The notes: generated from the letters alone by a model not told the origin. Counted from the first letter of the stretch, positions 11,616-21,504 are shown. The stretch is DNA of 64,000 bases from Alphaproteobacteria bacterium MarineAlpha5_Bin9 (GCA_002937895.1 PTKV01000003.1:43244-107243), one strand, 5' to 3'. Program-made: numbers and translations.

Positions 11616-13046
11616 ATGCTGGATAAAAGAAAATTTTTTATTAATGGCGAATGGATAAATCCAATTGAAAAAAATGATTTTGAAGTAATAAATCCATCTA
11701 ATGAAAAATCTTTTGCAATAATTAGTTTAGGAAATAACGAGGATACTAATAATGCTGTTGAAGCAGCTAAAAATTCGTTTTTAAGTTGGAGTAAAACATC
11801 AAAAGAAGAAAAGTTAGATTTATTAGATAAGTTACTTAATATATATGAATCTAGGTGGGATGAAATGTCTGAGACTATTTCACTAGAGATGGGAGCGCCA
11901 ATTGATTGGTCCACTTCTCAACAGACTGACACTGGCTCTGGTCATATAAAAGCTTTTATTAATGCTCTAAAAAGTTTTGAATTTGAAAAAAACTTTAACA
12001 AAGAATCTGATAATATTATTTCTTATGAGCCTATAGGGGTTTGTGCTTTAATAACACCTTGGAATTGGCCAATTAATCAAATTACTTTAAAAGTTATTCC
12101 TGCCCTTGCAGCAGGTTGTACAATGATTTTAAAACCTTCTGAAATTGCTCCTTTATCAGCAATGTTATTTACTGAAATGATTCAACAGGCAGGTTTTCCT
12201 AAAGGGGTATTTAATTTAGTTAATGGAAATGGTGAAGGAGTGGGCACACTTCTTTCAAAACATAAGGATGTTGATATGGTATCATTTACTGGATCTACAA
12301 GAGCCGGTAAATTAATTTTAAAAAATGCAGGTGAAACAATTAAAAGAGTTTGCTTAGAATTAGGAGGAAAGGGAGCTAATATTGTTTTTGAAGATTTTCC
12401 AGAGGACGCAATAAAAAGAAGTGTTCGTAGAGTATTCAGCAATTCAGGACAATCTTGTAATGCTCCAACTAGAATGTTAGTCGAAAAGTCAATTTATGAA
12501 AAAGTCATTAATGAAGCTATAAGTGTAGCTAATAATACAAAAGTGGATATTGCTTCTAAAAAAGGCAATCATATTGGTCCAGTAGTCTCAAAAACTCAGT
12601 ATGAAAAAATTCAAAATTTAATTCAAAGTGGTATTAAAGAGGGGGCTAATCTAGTTGCAGGAGGCTTAGGACGTCCAGAAGGATTTAATAGTGGATATTT
12701 TGTTCGACCAACTGTTTTTTCTAATGTTACGTCTGATATGAAGATAGCAAATGAAGAAATTTTTGGACCTGTTATTTCAATAATGCCTTTTGATAATGAA
12801 GATGAAGCAATATTAATATCAAATAATACTTCATATGGATTAACTAATTATATTCAAACTGAAGATAAAACAAAAGCAAAGAGAATTGCAAAACAACTTC
12901 GTTCTGGTATGGTTGAAATAAATGGAAAAAGTTTTACAAAAGGAACCCCTTTTGGAGGATATAAGCAATCAGGAAATGGACGTGAAGGAGGTTCTTGGGG
13001 CTTGGAAGAATATCTAGAAGTAAAAACTATTGCTGGATGGAAGTAA
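11616..13046 (+). CDS. NAD(P)-dependent aldehyde dehydrogenase
   Basis: 'PWNWPINQITLKVIPALAAGC', 'FTGSTRAGK', 'LELGGKGANIVF', 'FSNSGQSCNAPTR', 'EEIFGPV'. Confidence 0.95.
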   Translation: MLDKRKFFINGEWINPIEKNDFEVINPSNEKSFAIISLGNNEDTNNAVEAAKNSFLSWSKTSKEEKLDLLDKLLNIYESRWDEMSETISLEMGAPIDWSTSQQTDTGSGHIKAFINALKSFEFEKNFNKESDNIISYEPIGVCALITPWNWPINQITLKVIPALAAGCTMILKPSEIAPLSAMLFTEMIQQAGFPKGVFNLVNGNGEGVGTLLSKHKDVDMVSFTGSTRAGKLILKNAGETIKRVCLELGGKGANIVFEDFPEDAIKRSVRRVFSNSGQSCNAPTRMLVEKSIYEKVINEAISVANNTKVDIASKKGNHIGPVVSKTQYEKIQNLIQSGIKEGANLVAGGLGRPEGFNSGYFVRPTVFSNVTSDMKIANEEIFGPVISIMPFDNEDEAILISNNTSYGLTNYIQTEDKTKAKRIAKQLRSGMVEINGKSFTKGTPFGGYKQSGNGREGGSWGLEEYLEVKTIAGWK

Positions 13047-13121
13047 TTTTTTTAATCTAATTTAAATGAATAATTTAAAATTACTTGTTTTTTTCTAAAA
13101 ATATATGCTTAATATTAAAAT

Positions 13122-14162
13122 ATGAATAAAAATTTAATAACTAGATTAGACAATGGACCAGTCTTATGTGCTGAAGGATATCTTTTTGCGATGGAAAGAA
13201 GGGGTTATCTTCAAGCAGGAGCTTTTGTTCCAGAAGTAGTTTTGGATAATCCTGAAGTAGTGACACAATTGCATCGTGAGTTTATACGTTCTGGTTCAGA
13301 TGTAGTTCAGGCATTTACTTATTATGGGCATAGAGAAAAATTAAGAATTATTGGAAAAGAAAATTTATTAGAACCTTTGCAAAAAAATGCATTAAAAATT
13401 GCTAATGATGTTGTATCAGAATTTCCAGACCTAGATCTTATGGTTTGTGGGGATGTAGCAAATACAAATATTTTTGATCCAAAAGATAAAAATTCATTTA
13501 AAGAATGTCAAAAAATGTTTGAAGAACAAATTACTTGGGCTAAGGAAGCAAAAGTTGATTTTATAGTTGCCGAAACCATAAGTTGGTTAGATGAAATGAA
13601 AATTGCTTTAAAAGCCATAAAAGATGAGGGATTTATTGCAGTGGCTAATTTTGCAATACCAAGAGGAGATAAAACTAGAGATGGATTTCTTCCTGAAGAA
13701 GCCTGTAAAATAATTGAAGATTTAGGAGCCGATGTTGTAGGTCTTAATTGTTACCGGGGTCCTAAAACTACAATGTCTTTATTATCCAAAATTAGAAAAA
13801 ATGTATCTTGCCATGTCGCAGGACTTCCTGTCCCGTATAGGACAACAAACAAAGATCCTACTTTTTTAAACTTAAAAGATCCAGGTTGTGAATGCATCCC
13901 AGGAGGTAATGCTTTTCCTGTAGCGTTAGATAATTTTTATTGTAATAGGTTTGAAATGGCAGAATTTGCTAAAGATTGTATAAATAAAAATATAAACTTT
14001 ATAGGTGTTTGTTGTGGAGCTGAACCACATCATGTAAGGGAAATGTCATTAGCTATGGGTAAAAAATGTATTTCTAATCAGTTTTATCCTGATATGAGTA
14101 AACATTTTCATCATGGAACAGATAAAACTTTAAAAGATGTAAATAAAGAGATTAAATATTAA
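13122..14162 (+). CDS. Betaine-homocysteine/homocysteine S-methyltransferase family protein
   Basis: 'SGSDVVQAFTYYG', 'GADVVGLNCYRGPKTT', 'NFIGVCCGAEPHHVREM' (Zn ligands Cys…CysCys). Confidence 0.85.
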   Translation: MNKNLITRLDNGPVLCAEGYLFAMERRGYLQAGAFVPEVVLDNPEVVTQLHREFIRSGSDVVQAFTYYGHREKLRIIGKENLLEPLQKNALKIANDVVSEFPDLDLMVCGDVANTNIFDPKDKNSFKECQKMFEEQITWAKEAKVDFIVAETISWLDEMKIALKAIKDEGFIAVANFAIPRGDKTRDGFLPEEACKIIEDLGADVVGLNCYRGPKTTMSLLSKIRKNVSCHVAGLPVPYRTTNKDPTFLNLKDPGCECIPGGNAFPVALDNFYCNRFEMAEFAKDCINKNINFIGVCCGAEPHHVREMSLAMGKKCISNQFYPDMSKHFHHGTDKTLKDVNKEIKY

Positions 14163-14221
14163 ATATTTATCTTAGAAAAAAATCTTATTAAGTATATTTA
14201 AATGCTATATTATCATTAATT

Positions 14222-16261
14222 ATGAATAATGATCCCTTATTAAAAAGTTTTAAAATAAAAAATTTAGAAATTAAAAATAGATTAATGACATCTGCTCATG
14301 AGCCTTCTTATGCAGAAGATGGAATGCCAAAAGATAGGTATAGACTTTATCATGTTGAAAGAGCTAAAGGTGGTATTGGTTTGACTATGACAGCGGGAAG
14401 CGCAGTTGTTTCTCCTGATTCACCTCCAGCTTATAATAATCTTCATGCATACAAAGATGAAATAATTCCATGGTTAAAAAAATTAACTGATGAATGTCAT
14501 GACTATGATACTAAAGTAATGATTCAAATAACCCACTTAGGAAGAAGAACAAATTGGAATCATTCAGATTGGTTACCTGTTTTATCAGCTTCACCTGTTA
14601 GAGAGCCAGCACATAGATCTTTTCCAAAAGAGGCAGAAGACTGGGATATTGATAGAATAATTAATGATTATGCTATCGCAGCAGAAAGAATTAAGCAAGC
14701 AGGTTTAGATGGTATTGAAATTGAAGCTTATGGGCATTTTTTAGATTCTTTTTGGTCTCCTGCTACAAATAAAAGAAAAGATTTATATGGTGGAAGTTTA
14801 GAAAATAGAGTTAGCTTTTCTTTAAAAGTAATTGATTCTGTAAGAAAAAAGGTAGGAAATGATTTTATTTTAGGAATTAGAATGGTAACTGATGAAGATT
14901 GGAACAAGGGATTATCAAAAGAAGAAGGAATTAAAATAGCACAAAAAATTACTTCAAGTAACAAAATAGATTTTTTAAATGTTATCAAAGGTCATATTGA
15001 TACAGATGCTTCTTTAACAAAAGTTATTCCAATACAAGGTATGCCATCATCTCCCCATTTAGATTTTTCAGGAGAAATAAAAAAATTGACTAATTTTCCA
15101 GTTTTTCATGCTGCAAAAATAAATGATGTTGCTACAGCAAGATATGCAATTTCATCTGGAAAAATTGACATGGTTGGAATGACCAGGGCTCATATTGCTG
15201 ACCCACATATAATAAAAAAAATAATTAACAAAAAAGAAAATTCTATAAGACCTTGTGTTGGAGCTACTTACTGTCTAGACAGAATTTATGAGGGGAATGA
15301 GGCATTGTGTATTCATAATCCCGCAACAGGAAGGGAAAAATTTATGCCTCATGAAATAGATGTAAAATCCAAAAACAAAAGAAAAATTGTTATAGTGGGT
15401 TCAGGACCTGCAGGACTAGAAGCTGCAAGAGTCTGTGCTGAAAAAGGTAATCAAGTAGTTGTTTTTGAAGCTTTAAATGAGCCTGGTGGTCAAATCAATT
15501 TAATTTGCAGATCTGATAGAAGAAAAGATATGAAAGGAATTATTGATTGGAGATTTCAACAATGTCATAAACTAAATGTAAAATTTATTTTTAATACTTA
15601 TGCTAATAAAGAAATTATTATTCAAGAAAAAGCAGATATAATTATAATAGCTACTGGAGGCACTCCTAATATTAATAATATTGACAAAGGTTCTGAGTAT
15701 GCTTGTTCTACATGGGATATAATAAGTGGTAGCAAAGGTATAGAAGAAGATGTGGTGTTATATGATGACAATGGCTCATTCCCTGGTCTTCAAGCTGCAG
15801 AAAAAATTGCAAATCAAGGGTCAAAATTAAAAATTATTTCTCCGGAAAGATTTTTTTCTCCTGAAATTGGAGGAATGAATTATGTTCCATATGCTAGAAA
15901 TTTTATTGAAAAAAACGTTAATATTTTACTTCATAGAAGAATTAGCAAGATTGATAAAAAGGATAATCATCTCTTACTTTCAATTGGCTCTGATTACTCA
16001 GATAAAATTGAAAAAATAGAAACTAGTCAAGTTGTTATTGAACATGGAACTATTCCCTTAGATGATCTTTATTTTGAATTAAAAAAAGACTCCTATAATT
16101 TAGGATCTATAGATTATTATTCTCTAGTTGATGGAAAGTTAAAAGAATCTAAAATTAATTCTCAAGGTAGATATTACTTATATAGGGTTGGAGATGCTAT
16201 TTCTAGCAGAAACATTCATGCCGCAATTTATGATTCTTTAAGAATTTGTAAAGATTTGTAA
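14222..16261 (+). CDS. OYE-like FMN plus NAD(P)-binding demethylase/dehydrogenase, DgcA-like (dimethylglycine or related N-methyl substrate)
   Basis: N-terminal TIM barrel 'NRLMTSAHEPSYAEDGMPKDRY…ITHLGRRTNW', 'DMVGMTRAHIADPHI', 'CVGATYCLD', Rossmann 'IVIVGSGPAGLEAARV', C-terminus 'RVGDAISSRNIHAAIYDSLRICKDL'; resembles Pseudomonas DgcA as remembered. Confidence 0.75.
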   Translation: MNNDPLLKSFKIKNLEIKNRLMTSAHEPSYAEDGMPKDRYRLYHVERAKGGIGLTMTAGSAVVSPDSPPAYNNLHAYKDEIIPWLKKLTDECHDYDTKVMIQITHLGRRTNWNHSDWLPVLSASPVREPAHRSFPKEAEDWDIDRIINDYAIAAERIKQAGLDGIEIEAYGHFLDSFWSPATNKRKDLYGGSLENRVSFSLKVIDSVRKKVGNDFILGIRMVTDEDWNKGLSKEEGIKIAQKITSSNKIDFLNVIKGHIDTDASLTKVIPIQGMPSSPHLDFSGEIKKLTNFPVFHAAKINDVATARYAISSGKIDMVGMTRAHIADPHIIKKIINKKENSIRPCVGATYCLDRIYEGNEALCIHNPATGREKFMPHEIDVKSKNKRKIVIVGSGPAGLEAARVCAEKGNQVVVFEALNEPGGQINLICRSDRRKDMKGIIDWRFQQCHKLNVKFIFNTYANKEIIIQEKADIIIIATGGTPNINNIDKGSEYACSTWDIISGSKGIEEDVVLYDDNGSFPGLQAAEKIANQGSKLKIISPERFFSPEIGGMNYVPYARNFIEKNVNILLHRRISKIDKKDNHLLLSIGSDYSDKIEKIETSQVVIEHGTIPLDDLYFELKKDSYNLGSIDYYSLVDGKLKESKINSQGRYYLYRVGDAISSRNIHAAIYDSLRICKDL

Positions 16262-16264
16262 TTA

Positions 16265-16957
16265 TTAATCATTATCATCTCCACCGCCAGCTCCTTTATC
16301 TCTAGATGATTTTGTAGCAGGTACAAATGTTTCATTAGCTTTTTTAGCAACGATATTCCAATATTTCAAATTAGGTGTTACAGAGTCTTTTATTTCATAA
16401 TTGATATTATTTATTATTTTTTCAGAAGATGGATTTTTTTTGATCTGTTTATAGAATTGAATTGTACAATAATTATTTAAAGTATAAGATTTATTATTTG
16501 ATTCTGAAATTAATATTTTTTTTTTTGATATATAAAATGTTTTTCTATTTATAGATTTTTTAAAAAAATTTATTTTAATTGAATTATGTTTTTTTAAGAA
16601 TTTAGTAATTAGAGGAAGTATAAATTCAGGATCCTTACAGTTTTTTAAATATATTGATGAGGTTTTATTCCTTTTCATTTTTTCGTATAAATAGTCAAAT
16701 AGTCCAGGACCGTTATAAAGTAGGGAAGATTTATTAAGATTAATAGTTTTACTTATCTTTATATTTTCTAAATTAATTTTTCTTTTTATATTACAGGTAT
16801 CTTTAGTAATTTTTGCTAATTTTTCTATTCCATTTAAATTATTAAATTCAAGCCATGTAATAATATTTGCTGCATCTTCATCTAATCCATAGGGAAACCC
16901 CATGGCCGAGCAAGCTCTTAAACTTGTAATATAAATTTCATAATAAGATAATTTCAC
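16265..16957 (-). CDS. Uncharacterised protein (possibly DUF3726 family), Gly/Asp-rich C-terminus 'GAGGGDDND'
   Basis: 230 aa ORF, convergent with the DgcA-like gene; family assignment from memory only. Confidence 0.55.
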   Translation of the reverse strand: MKLSYYEIYITSLRACSAMGFPYGLDEDAANIITWLEFNNLNGIEKLAKITKDTCNIKRKINLENIKISKTINLNKSSLLYNGPGLFDYLYEKMKRNKTSSIYLKNCKDPEFILPLITKFLKKHNSIKINFFKKSINRKTFYISKKKILISESNNKSYTLNNYCTIQFYKQIKKNPSSEKIINNINYEIKDSVTPNLKYWNIVAKKANETFVPATKSSRDKGAGGGDDND

Positions 16958-16963
16958 AAAAAT

Positions 16964-18646
16964 TTAATTGTATGGTTTAATTGAATTAAAGCCCCATTGA
17001 TCCACATTTCTGGTATTTATATCATTGTAAAAAGGTGCTCCATTATAAAAACTTACTCTCAACCATCGATCAGATTTAGGATCAAATCTTGAGGCTCCAA
17101 AAAATGATAGTTTAAATCTCAACATATTAGTAGCTAAAATATTTTTAGCTAATATATTTTCTTTGATTTCAGCATATTGGTAGTCAGATAATGAATGAAT
17201 TCTTCTAACTATTCCTCTAAACTTTGGGTACAAAATTAAAAACTCAGCGATGGTTAAAGATAATTGTTTTTTATTTAATTTACAAAGAAAATTATAAATT
17301 TCATTTACCATTTTCCCAATACCTAAAGGTTGTTCTAATTTCGAACCAGGTTCATTATATCTTTCTCCTAATCTTGGTTCTAATTTTTCTTCTGAAGTAT
17401 ACCAAAAAAGGAAGTTATTATTTTTATTTTTATAATTTATTTGAATTGCCCATTTATAATATTTTTCAATCATTTTTTTAAGATTTCTTACTGTTAAATG
17501 ATTTTTAATTTTTAATTCATCAGAAATAGACATATTTTCAGCTAAATTATCTACTAATTTTGGATAAAGTTCTAACATTTGAACTTTAATAATTTCTTGA
17601 GCATCATAAGAAAATTTATTTTCACAATAATCAATAATATTAGACCAGTTAATTTTATTTAGATTCATTTTTTTTAATTTATTTATAATAATAACTAAGT
17701 CTTTTAGAGCTCTTATATTTTTATTTTGCTGTTGTTTATCAGAGGTTAAAACCTCTTCTAAATATTTTTTTGATTTTTCTAGTAGAAACAAATATTTAAC
17801 AAAAATTTCTTTTTTTATATATCTAATTTTTCTTATCGTCATAATTGCATTTTCATATTGATATACCCATTGGTGAATTAATTTTGGATGCTTGATCAAA
17901 AAAGGGGCCATACCTAAACCTGTAGAATTACCAATTCCCAAATGTTGTTTTATTTCTTTTTGTAATTTTACAGCTTTTTTTGGATTTCGATGGAAAGCAA
18001 TATGTTCTACTAAATCTACACTAAATTCTCTGATAATATATACTGCTAACATTTCTGCTCTAAATGGTTGATTAAAAATTTTGTATTTTTTAGTTTTTGC
18101 AAAGTCAGATAATCCAAATTTTCCACTTCCATAAACTGCGGTCGTTCTAAGTAAATATCCAACTTTATTAATTTCATTTATTTCTGGCTGGATTCCATTT
18201 GATAAAGAATCTACAACTTTTTCAAAAAGTCTAACACTCTTATTAGCCCTACTCAAAACTAATTCTTTAGAAGATGCTCTTCCAGACTCTTGTAAGGGAA
18301 TATTTTGTTTTAATCTTTTAATTGATTTATTGTCAATTTTGCCAACGTGTAAAGTATAAGATGTGTCCCATTTTTCTGCTATTACCCTGTCACTTCTTTC
18401 ACTATCTTTTAAATATTCAGAAAAACATATTAAAGAATATATTTCATTTTTTGCAGTTATTTCATAAATTGCGTAACCATAACCTTTTTTATCTATTCTA
18501 AATTTATTTTTTTTTATTTTCCATTTTTCTTTAATCATTCTTCTTAGCATGCTTCTTGAAAAACTTAATCTTGATGGATATTTTGAACCCATTTTTTCTA
18601 AATTCATAATATTTTTATGTTTTCTTATAGGATTGTTTTGTAGCAT
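16964..18646 (-). CDS. Conserved hypothetical protein, 560 aa, no recognisable domain
   Basis: Long intact ORF, 6 nt upstream of the 230 aa gene on the same strand; conserved-looking motifs 'GSGKFGLSDF', 'FRAEMLAVYIIREFSVDLVEHIA', 'GIGNSTGLGMAPFLIKHP'. Confidence 0.75.
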   Translation of the reverse strand: MLQNNPIRKHKNIMNLEKMGSKYPSRLSFSRSMLRRMIKEKWKIKKNKFRIDKKGYGYAIYEITAKNEIYSLICFSEYLKDSERSDRVIAEKWDTSYTLHVGKIDNKSIKRLKQNIPLQESGRASSKELVLSRANKSVRLFEKVVDSLSNGIQPEINEINKVGYLLRTTAVYGSGKFGLSDFAKTKKYKIFNQPFRAEMLAVYIIREFSVDLVEHIAFHRNPKKAVKLQKEIKQHLGIGNSTGLGMAPFLIKHPKLIHQWVYQYENAIMTIRKIRYIKKEIFVKYLFLLEKSKKYLEEVLTSDKQQQNKNIRALKDLVIIINKLKKMNLNKINWSNIIDYCENKFSYDAQEIIKVQMLELYPKLVDNLAENMSISDELKIKNHLTVRNLKKMIEKYYKWAIQINYKNKNNNFLFWYTSEEKLEPRLGERYNEPGSKLEQPLGIGKMVNEIYNFLCKLNKKQLSLTIAEFLILYPKFRGIVRRIHSLSDYQYAEIKENILAKNILATNMLRFKLSFFGASRFDPKSDRWLRVSFYNGAPFYNDINTRNVDQWGFNSIKPYN

Positions 18647-18692
18647 ATGATTTAATTATATAATAAGCTATTATAATATTATAATAAATTAA

Positions 18693-19682
18693 ATGCAAAA
18701 TCCTTTTAAAAACGAAATTATTATAGACGGTTTACAATATTGTAATTGGAATAGGCATTTATTTGAAGATCTTTTGAATGGAGGTATCACAGCTGTTCAA
18801 GTAACTTTGATTTATTGGGAAAATACCAAAGAAACTTTTGAAAAAATAAATGAGTGGGAAAAAAATTTTATAAAATATAAAGATATAATTAGTTTTGCTC
18901 AAAACTCAAACGATGTTCTTAATTCAAAGAAGAATAATAAATTAGCAATATTATTTGGATTTCAAAATTCTGCGCCTATAGGTAATGATATTTATTTACT
19001 AGAAAAATTTTTTTCTAAAGGTGTAAGATTTATGCAATTAACGTATAATAATCAAACCTTTCTTGGTGGAGGATGTTTTGAATCACATGACTCAGGTTTG
19101 AGTAGATTTGGTCATGCAGTTGTAGAAGAAATGAATCGATTGGGAATGGTTATTGATTTGAGTCATGCAGGAAAAAAAACATGTATTGATGCAATAAATT
19201 ATTCTACTAAACCAGTATCTTTTACACATGCAAATCCATTATTTTTTCATAATTCAAAAAGAAATATAGATGATTTAGTATTAAAAAATTTAGCAACAAA
19301 AGGAGGTGTTATAGGTTTGAGTTTATATCCATTTCATCTAAAAAATAATAGTAAATGTAAATTAGAAGATTTTTGTAATATGATCATTAAATTAGTTAAC
19401 ATGATAGGAATTGATCATGTAGGAATTGGAAGTGATTTATGTAAAAATTGGGATGATGAGGTAGTAATGTGGATGAGAAATGGAAAATGGACAAAAAAAC
19501 TTGATTATGGTGAATCAAAAAACAATAGTATCTCTTGGCCCAAACAACCTAATTGGTTTACTAAAGGAAGTGATTTTATTAACATATATGAAGGATTAAA
19601 AAAAGTAGGTATGAGGGAAAGTGAAATTTTTAAGATACTTGGAAAAAACTGGTTAAGATTTTATAAAGAAATTTTCGGATAG
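18693..19682 (+). CDS. Peptidase M19 (membrane/renal dipeptidase) family protein
   Basis: 'IIDGLQYCNWNRHLFEDLLNGGITAVQVT', 'LFGFQN', 'GMVIDLSHAGKKT', 'DHVGIGSDL'; resembles the M19 gene near Pseudomonas dgcAB. Confidence 0.88.
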   Translation: MQNPFKNEIIIDGLQYCNWNRHLFEDLLNGGITAVQVTLIYWENTKETFEKINEWEKNFIKYKDIISFAQNSNDVLNSKKNNKLAILFGFQNSAPIGNDIYLLEKFFSKGVRFMQLTYNNQTFLGGGCFESHDSGLSRFGHAVVEEMNRLGMVIDLSHAGKKTCIDAINYSTKPVSFTHANPLFFHNSKRNIDDLVLKNLATKGGVIGLSLYPFHLKNNSKCKLEDFCNMIIKLVNMIGIDHVGIGSDLCKNWDDEVVMWMRNGKWTKKLDYGESKNNSISWPKQPNWFTKGSDFINIYEGLKKVGMRESEIFKILGKNWLRFYKEIFG

Positions 19683-19703
19683 AAATTTTATGACTAGATA
19701 ATA

Positions 19704-20516
19704 ATGAAAAAAAAAGATTTAATTTTTTTAATTTGTAATATAGCATTTAAAGCAGGACTTATCATCAATAAGTTTTATTATAAAAAAATAAATGTTGCTT
19801 TTAAGAATGACAAATCTCCTTTAACAGATGCAGATATAGCATCAAATAATTTCATTATTAATTCACTATTAAAATTAAATTTAAAAATACCTATTCTTTC
19901 TGAAGAATCCTATGTTGAATGGAGATCAAGAAAAAGTTGGAATAAATACTGGCTTATAGATCCTCTTGATGGCACAAAAGAATTTTTAAATAAAAATGGC
20001 GAATTTACAGTAAATATTGCTTTAATTGAAAAAAATAAACCAATACTTGGAGTTATTTACGCACCTGCTAAATCACTTTTATATTATGCTTCTAAAAAAT
20101 TCGGATCGTATAAATTAAAAACTAATAAAAGAATAATAAACTTTGATAAATCAATTAAAATAAAAATTCCAAATAAAAAAAAATCTAAAGAGAATATTGC
20201 TATTTTAAGCAAATCTCACAATAATAAACAAACTATTCAATGGTTACACAACAACTTAAATAAATTTAAAACAATCAATAAGGGAAGTTCTTTAAAGTTT
20301 TGTGATGTTGCAGAGGGTATTGCTGATATTTATCCTAGATTTAGCCCAACAAGTGAATGGGATATTGCTGCGGGGCAAATAATTTTAGAGGAAGCAGGAG
20401 GCTATATAAGAAGTATAAATAATTGTAAAATTAATTATAATCTAAAAGAAAGTATTATAAATTCTAGTTTTATTGCTTCAAGTAAGCAATTTTTTAATTA
20501 TAAAGACATTTCATAG
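19704..20516 (+). CDS. cysQ: 3'(2'),5'-bisphosphate nucleotidase / inositol monophosphatase family
   Basis: 'PILSEES', 'WLIDPLDGTKEF', 'SPTSEWDIAAGQIILEEAGG'. Confidence 0.85.
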   Translation: MKKKDLIFLICNIAFKAGLIINKFYYKKINVAFKNDKSPLTDADIASNNFIINSLLKLNLKIPILSEESYVEWRSRKSWNKYWLIDPLDGTKEFLNKNGEFTVNIALIEKNKPILGVIYAPAKSLLYYASKKFGSYKLKTNKRIINFDKSIKIKIPNKKKSKENIAILSKSHNNKQTIQWLHNNLNKFKTINKGSSLKFCDVAEGIADIYPRFSPTSEWDIAAGQIILEEAGGYIRSINNCKINYNLKESIINSSFIASSKQFFNYKDIS

Positions 20517-20527
20517 GAGATCTCAAA

Positions 20528-20923
20528 ATGTTTGATTGGAAAAAACCTACCGTACAAATGTTAGGAAGATGGCAACCATGGCATGATGGTCATACAGAAC
20601 TTTTTAAAAGAGCTTTAAAAATAACTGGTCAAGTTTGTATTATGTATAGAGATGTAGGAGGTGTGGACGCAGGTGTTCAAGGACAGGATGATAACCCTTT
20701 TACATTTGAACAAGTAAAACCAAAAATTATAGAAGGTTTAGCTAAACACGGATATGAAGAAGAAAAAGATTTTGTTGTAATAAAAGTTCCTAATATTATT
20801 GATATTTCATATGGACGCGGTGTAGGGTATTCTTTTACCGAACATGATTTAGGTGAAAAAATTCATCTTATATCTGCAACTAAAATTAGAAAAGAACTTA
20901 GATCAAAAGGAAAGCTTAAATAA
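20528..20923 (+). CDS. Small adenylyl/cytidylyltransferase-family protein
   Basis: HxGH-type motif 'GRWQPWHDGHTELFKRAL' and 'ISATKIRKELRSKG' in a 131 aa protein. Confidence 0.8.
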   Translation: MFDWKKPTVQMLGRWQPWHDGHTELFKRALKITGQVCIMYRDVGGVDAGVQGQDDNPFTFEQVKPKIIEGLAKHGYEEEKDFVVIKVPNIIDISYGRGVGYSFTEHDLGEKIHLISATKIRKELRSKGKLK

Positions 20924-20944
20924 TTATATAGATAGGAGAAATAC

Positions 20945-21325
20945 ATGGATGATGATTTATTTAAAAAAGGATTAAAAATTAGAAAAGAAACATTAGGTGC
21001 TGATTATGTTGAAAAAAATTTAGATAAAGCAGATAATTTCACAAGACCCTTTCAAGAAGCTATGACAGCATGGTGTTGGGGTTTTGGTTGGAGTGATGAA
21101 ATTATTGATTTAAAAACACGATCAATGATGAACTTATCAATGATTGGTGCTTTGGGTAAAATGAGTGAATGGGAAATACATTGCAAAGGTGCTCTTAAAA
21201 ATGGAGTAAGCAAGGAAGAAATAAGATCAATAATCCATGTTATTGCTATCTATTGTGGAATACCTCAATCATTAGAATGCTTTAAAGTTGCTAAAAAAGT
21301 ATTAAAGGACGAGGGGCTGCTTTGA
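20945..21325 (+). CDS. Carboxymuconolactone decarboxylase (PcaC/AhpD-like) family protein
   Basis: 'KTRSMMNLSMIGALGKMSEWEIHCKGALKNGVSKEEIRSIIHVIAIYCGIPQSLECF'. Confidence 0.85.
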   Translation: MDDDLFKKGLKIRKETLGADYVEKNLDKADNFTRPFQEAMTAWCWGFGWSDEIIDLKTRSMMNLSMIGALGKMSEWEIHCKGALKNGVSKEEIRSIIHVIAIYCGIPQSLECFKVAKKVLKDEGLL

Positions 21326-21332
21326 GATAATA

Positions 21333-21464
21333 TCGAGATCATCTGAGTTTATTGTGTGTAGAAGGAACATTGATGATCTCGAAATAAGAATTTGTGGGTA
21401 GAAAAAAGCAATTATGAAACTACCCACAAATTTGATAGAATAAATTGGAAAATTTATTCTATCA
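21333..21464. ncRNA. Candidate structured element: three consecutive perfect-stem hairpins
   Basis: HP1 TCGAGATCATC(21333-21343)/GATGATCTCGA(21372-21382); HP2 AATTTGTGGGTAG(21389-21401)/CTACCCACAAATT(21420-21432); HP3 TGATAGAATAAATT(21433-21446)-GGAA-AATTTATTCTATCA(21451-21464). Confidence 0.55.
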
Positions 21465-21504
21465 CTTGTTACTCCCCAAAAAGACAAGAACAATCAGCTG
21501 ACAA

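Noticed and set aside
13047-13121. Possible SAM riboswitch upstream of the BHMT-like gene (SAM-V is known near such genes in Pelagibacter)
   Set aside because: The 75 bp leader is AT-rich with no pseudoknot-like or G/C-containing conserved core visible by eye.
21302-21493. 63 aa minus-strand ORF
   Set aside because: It is the antisense reading through the three-hairpin region and has no recognisable protein features.
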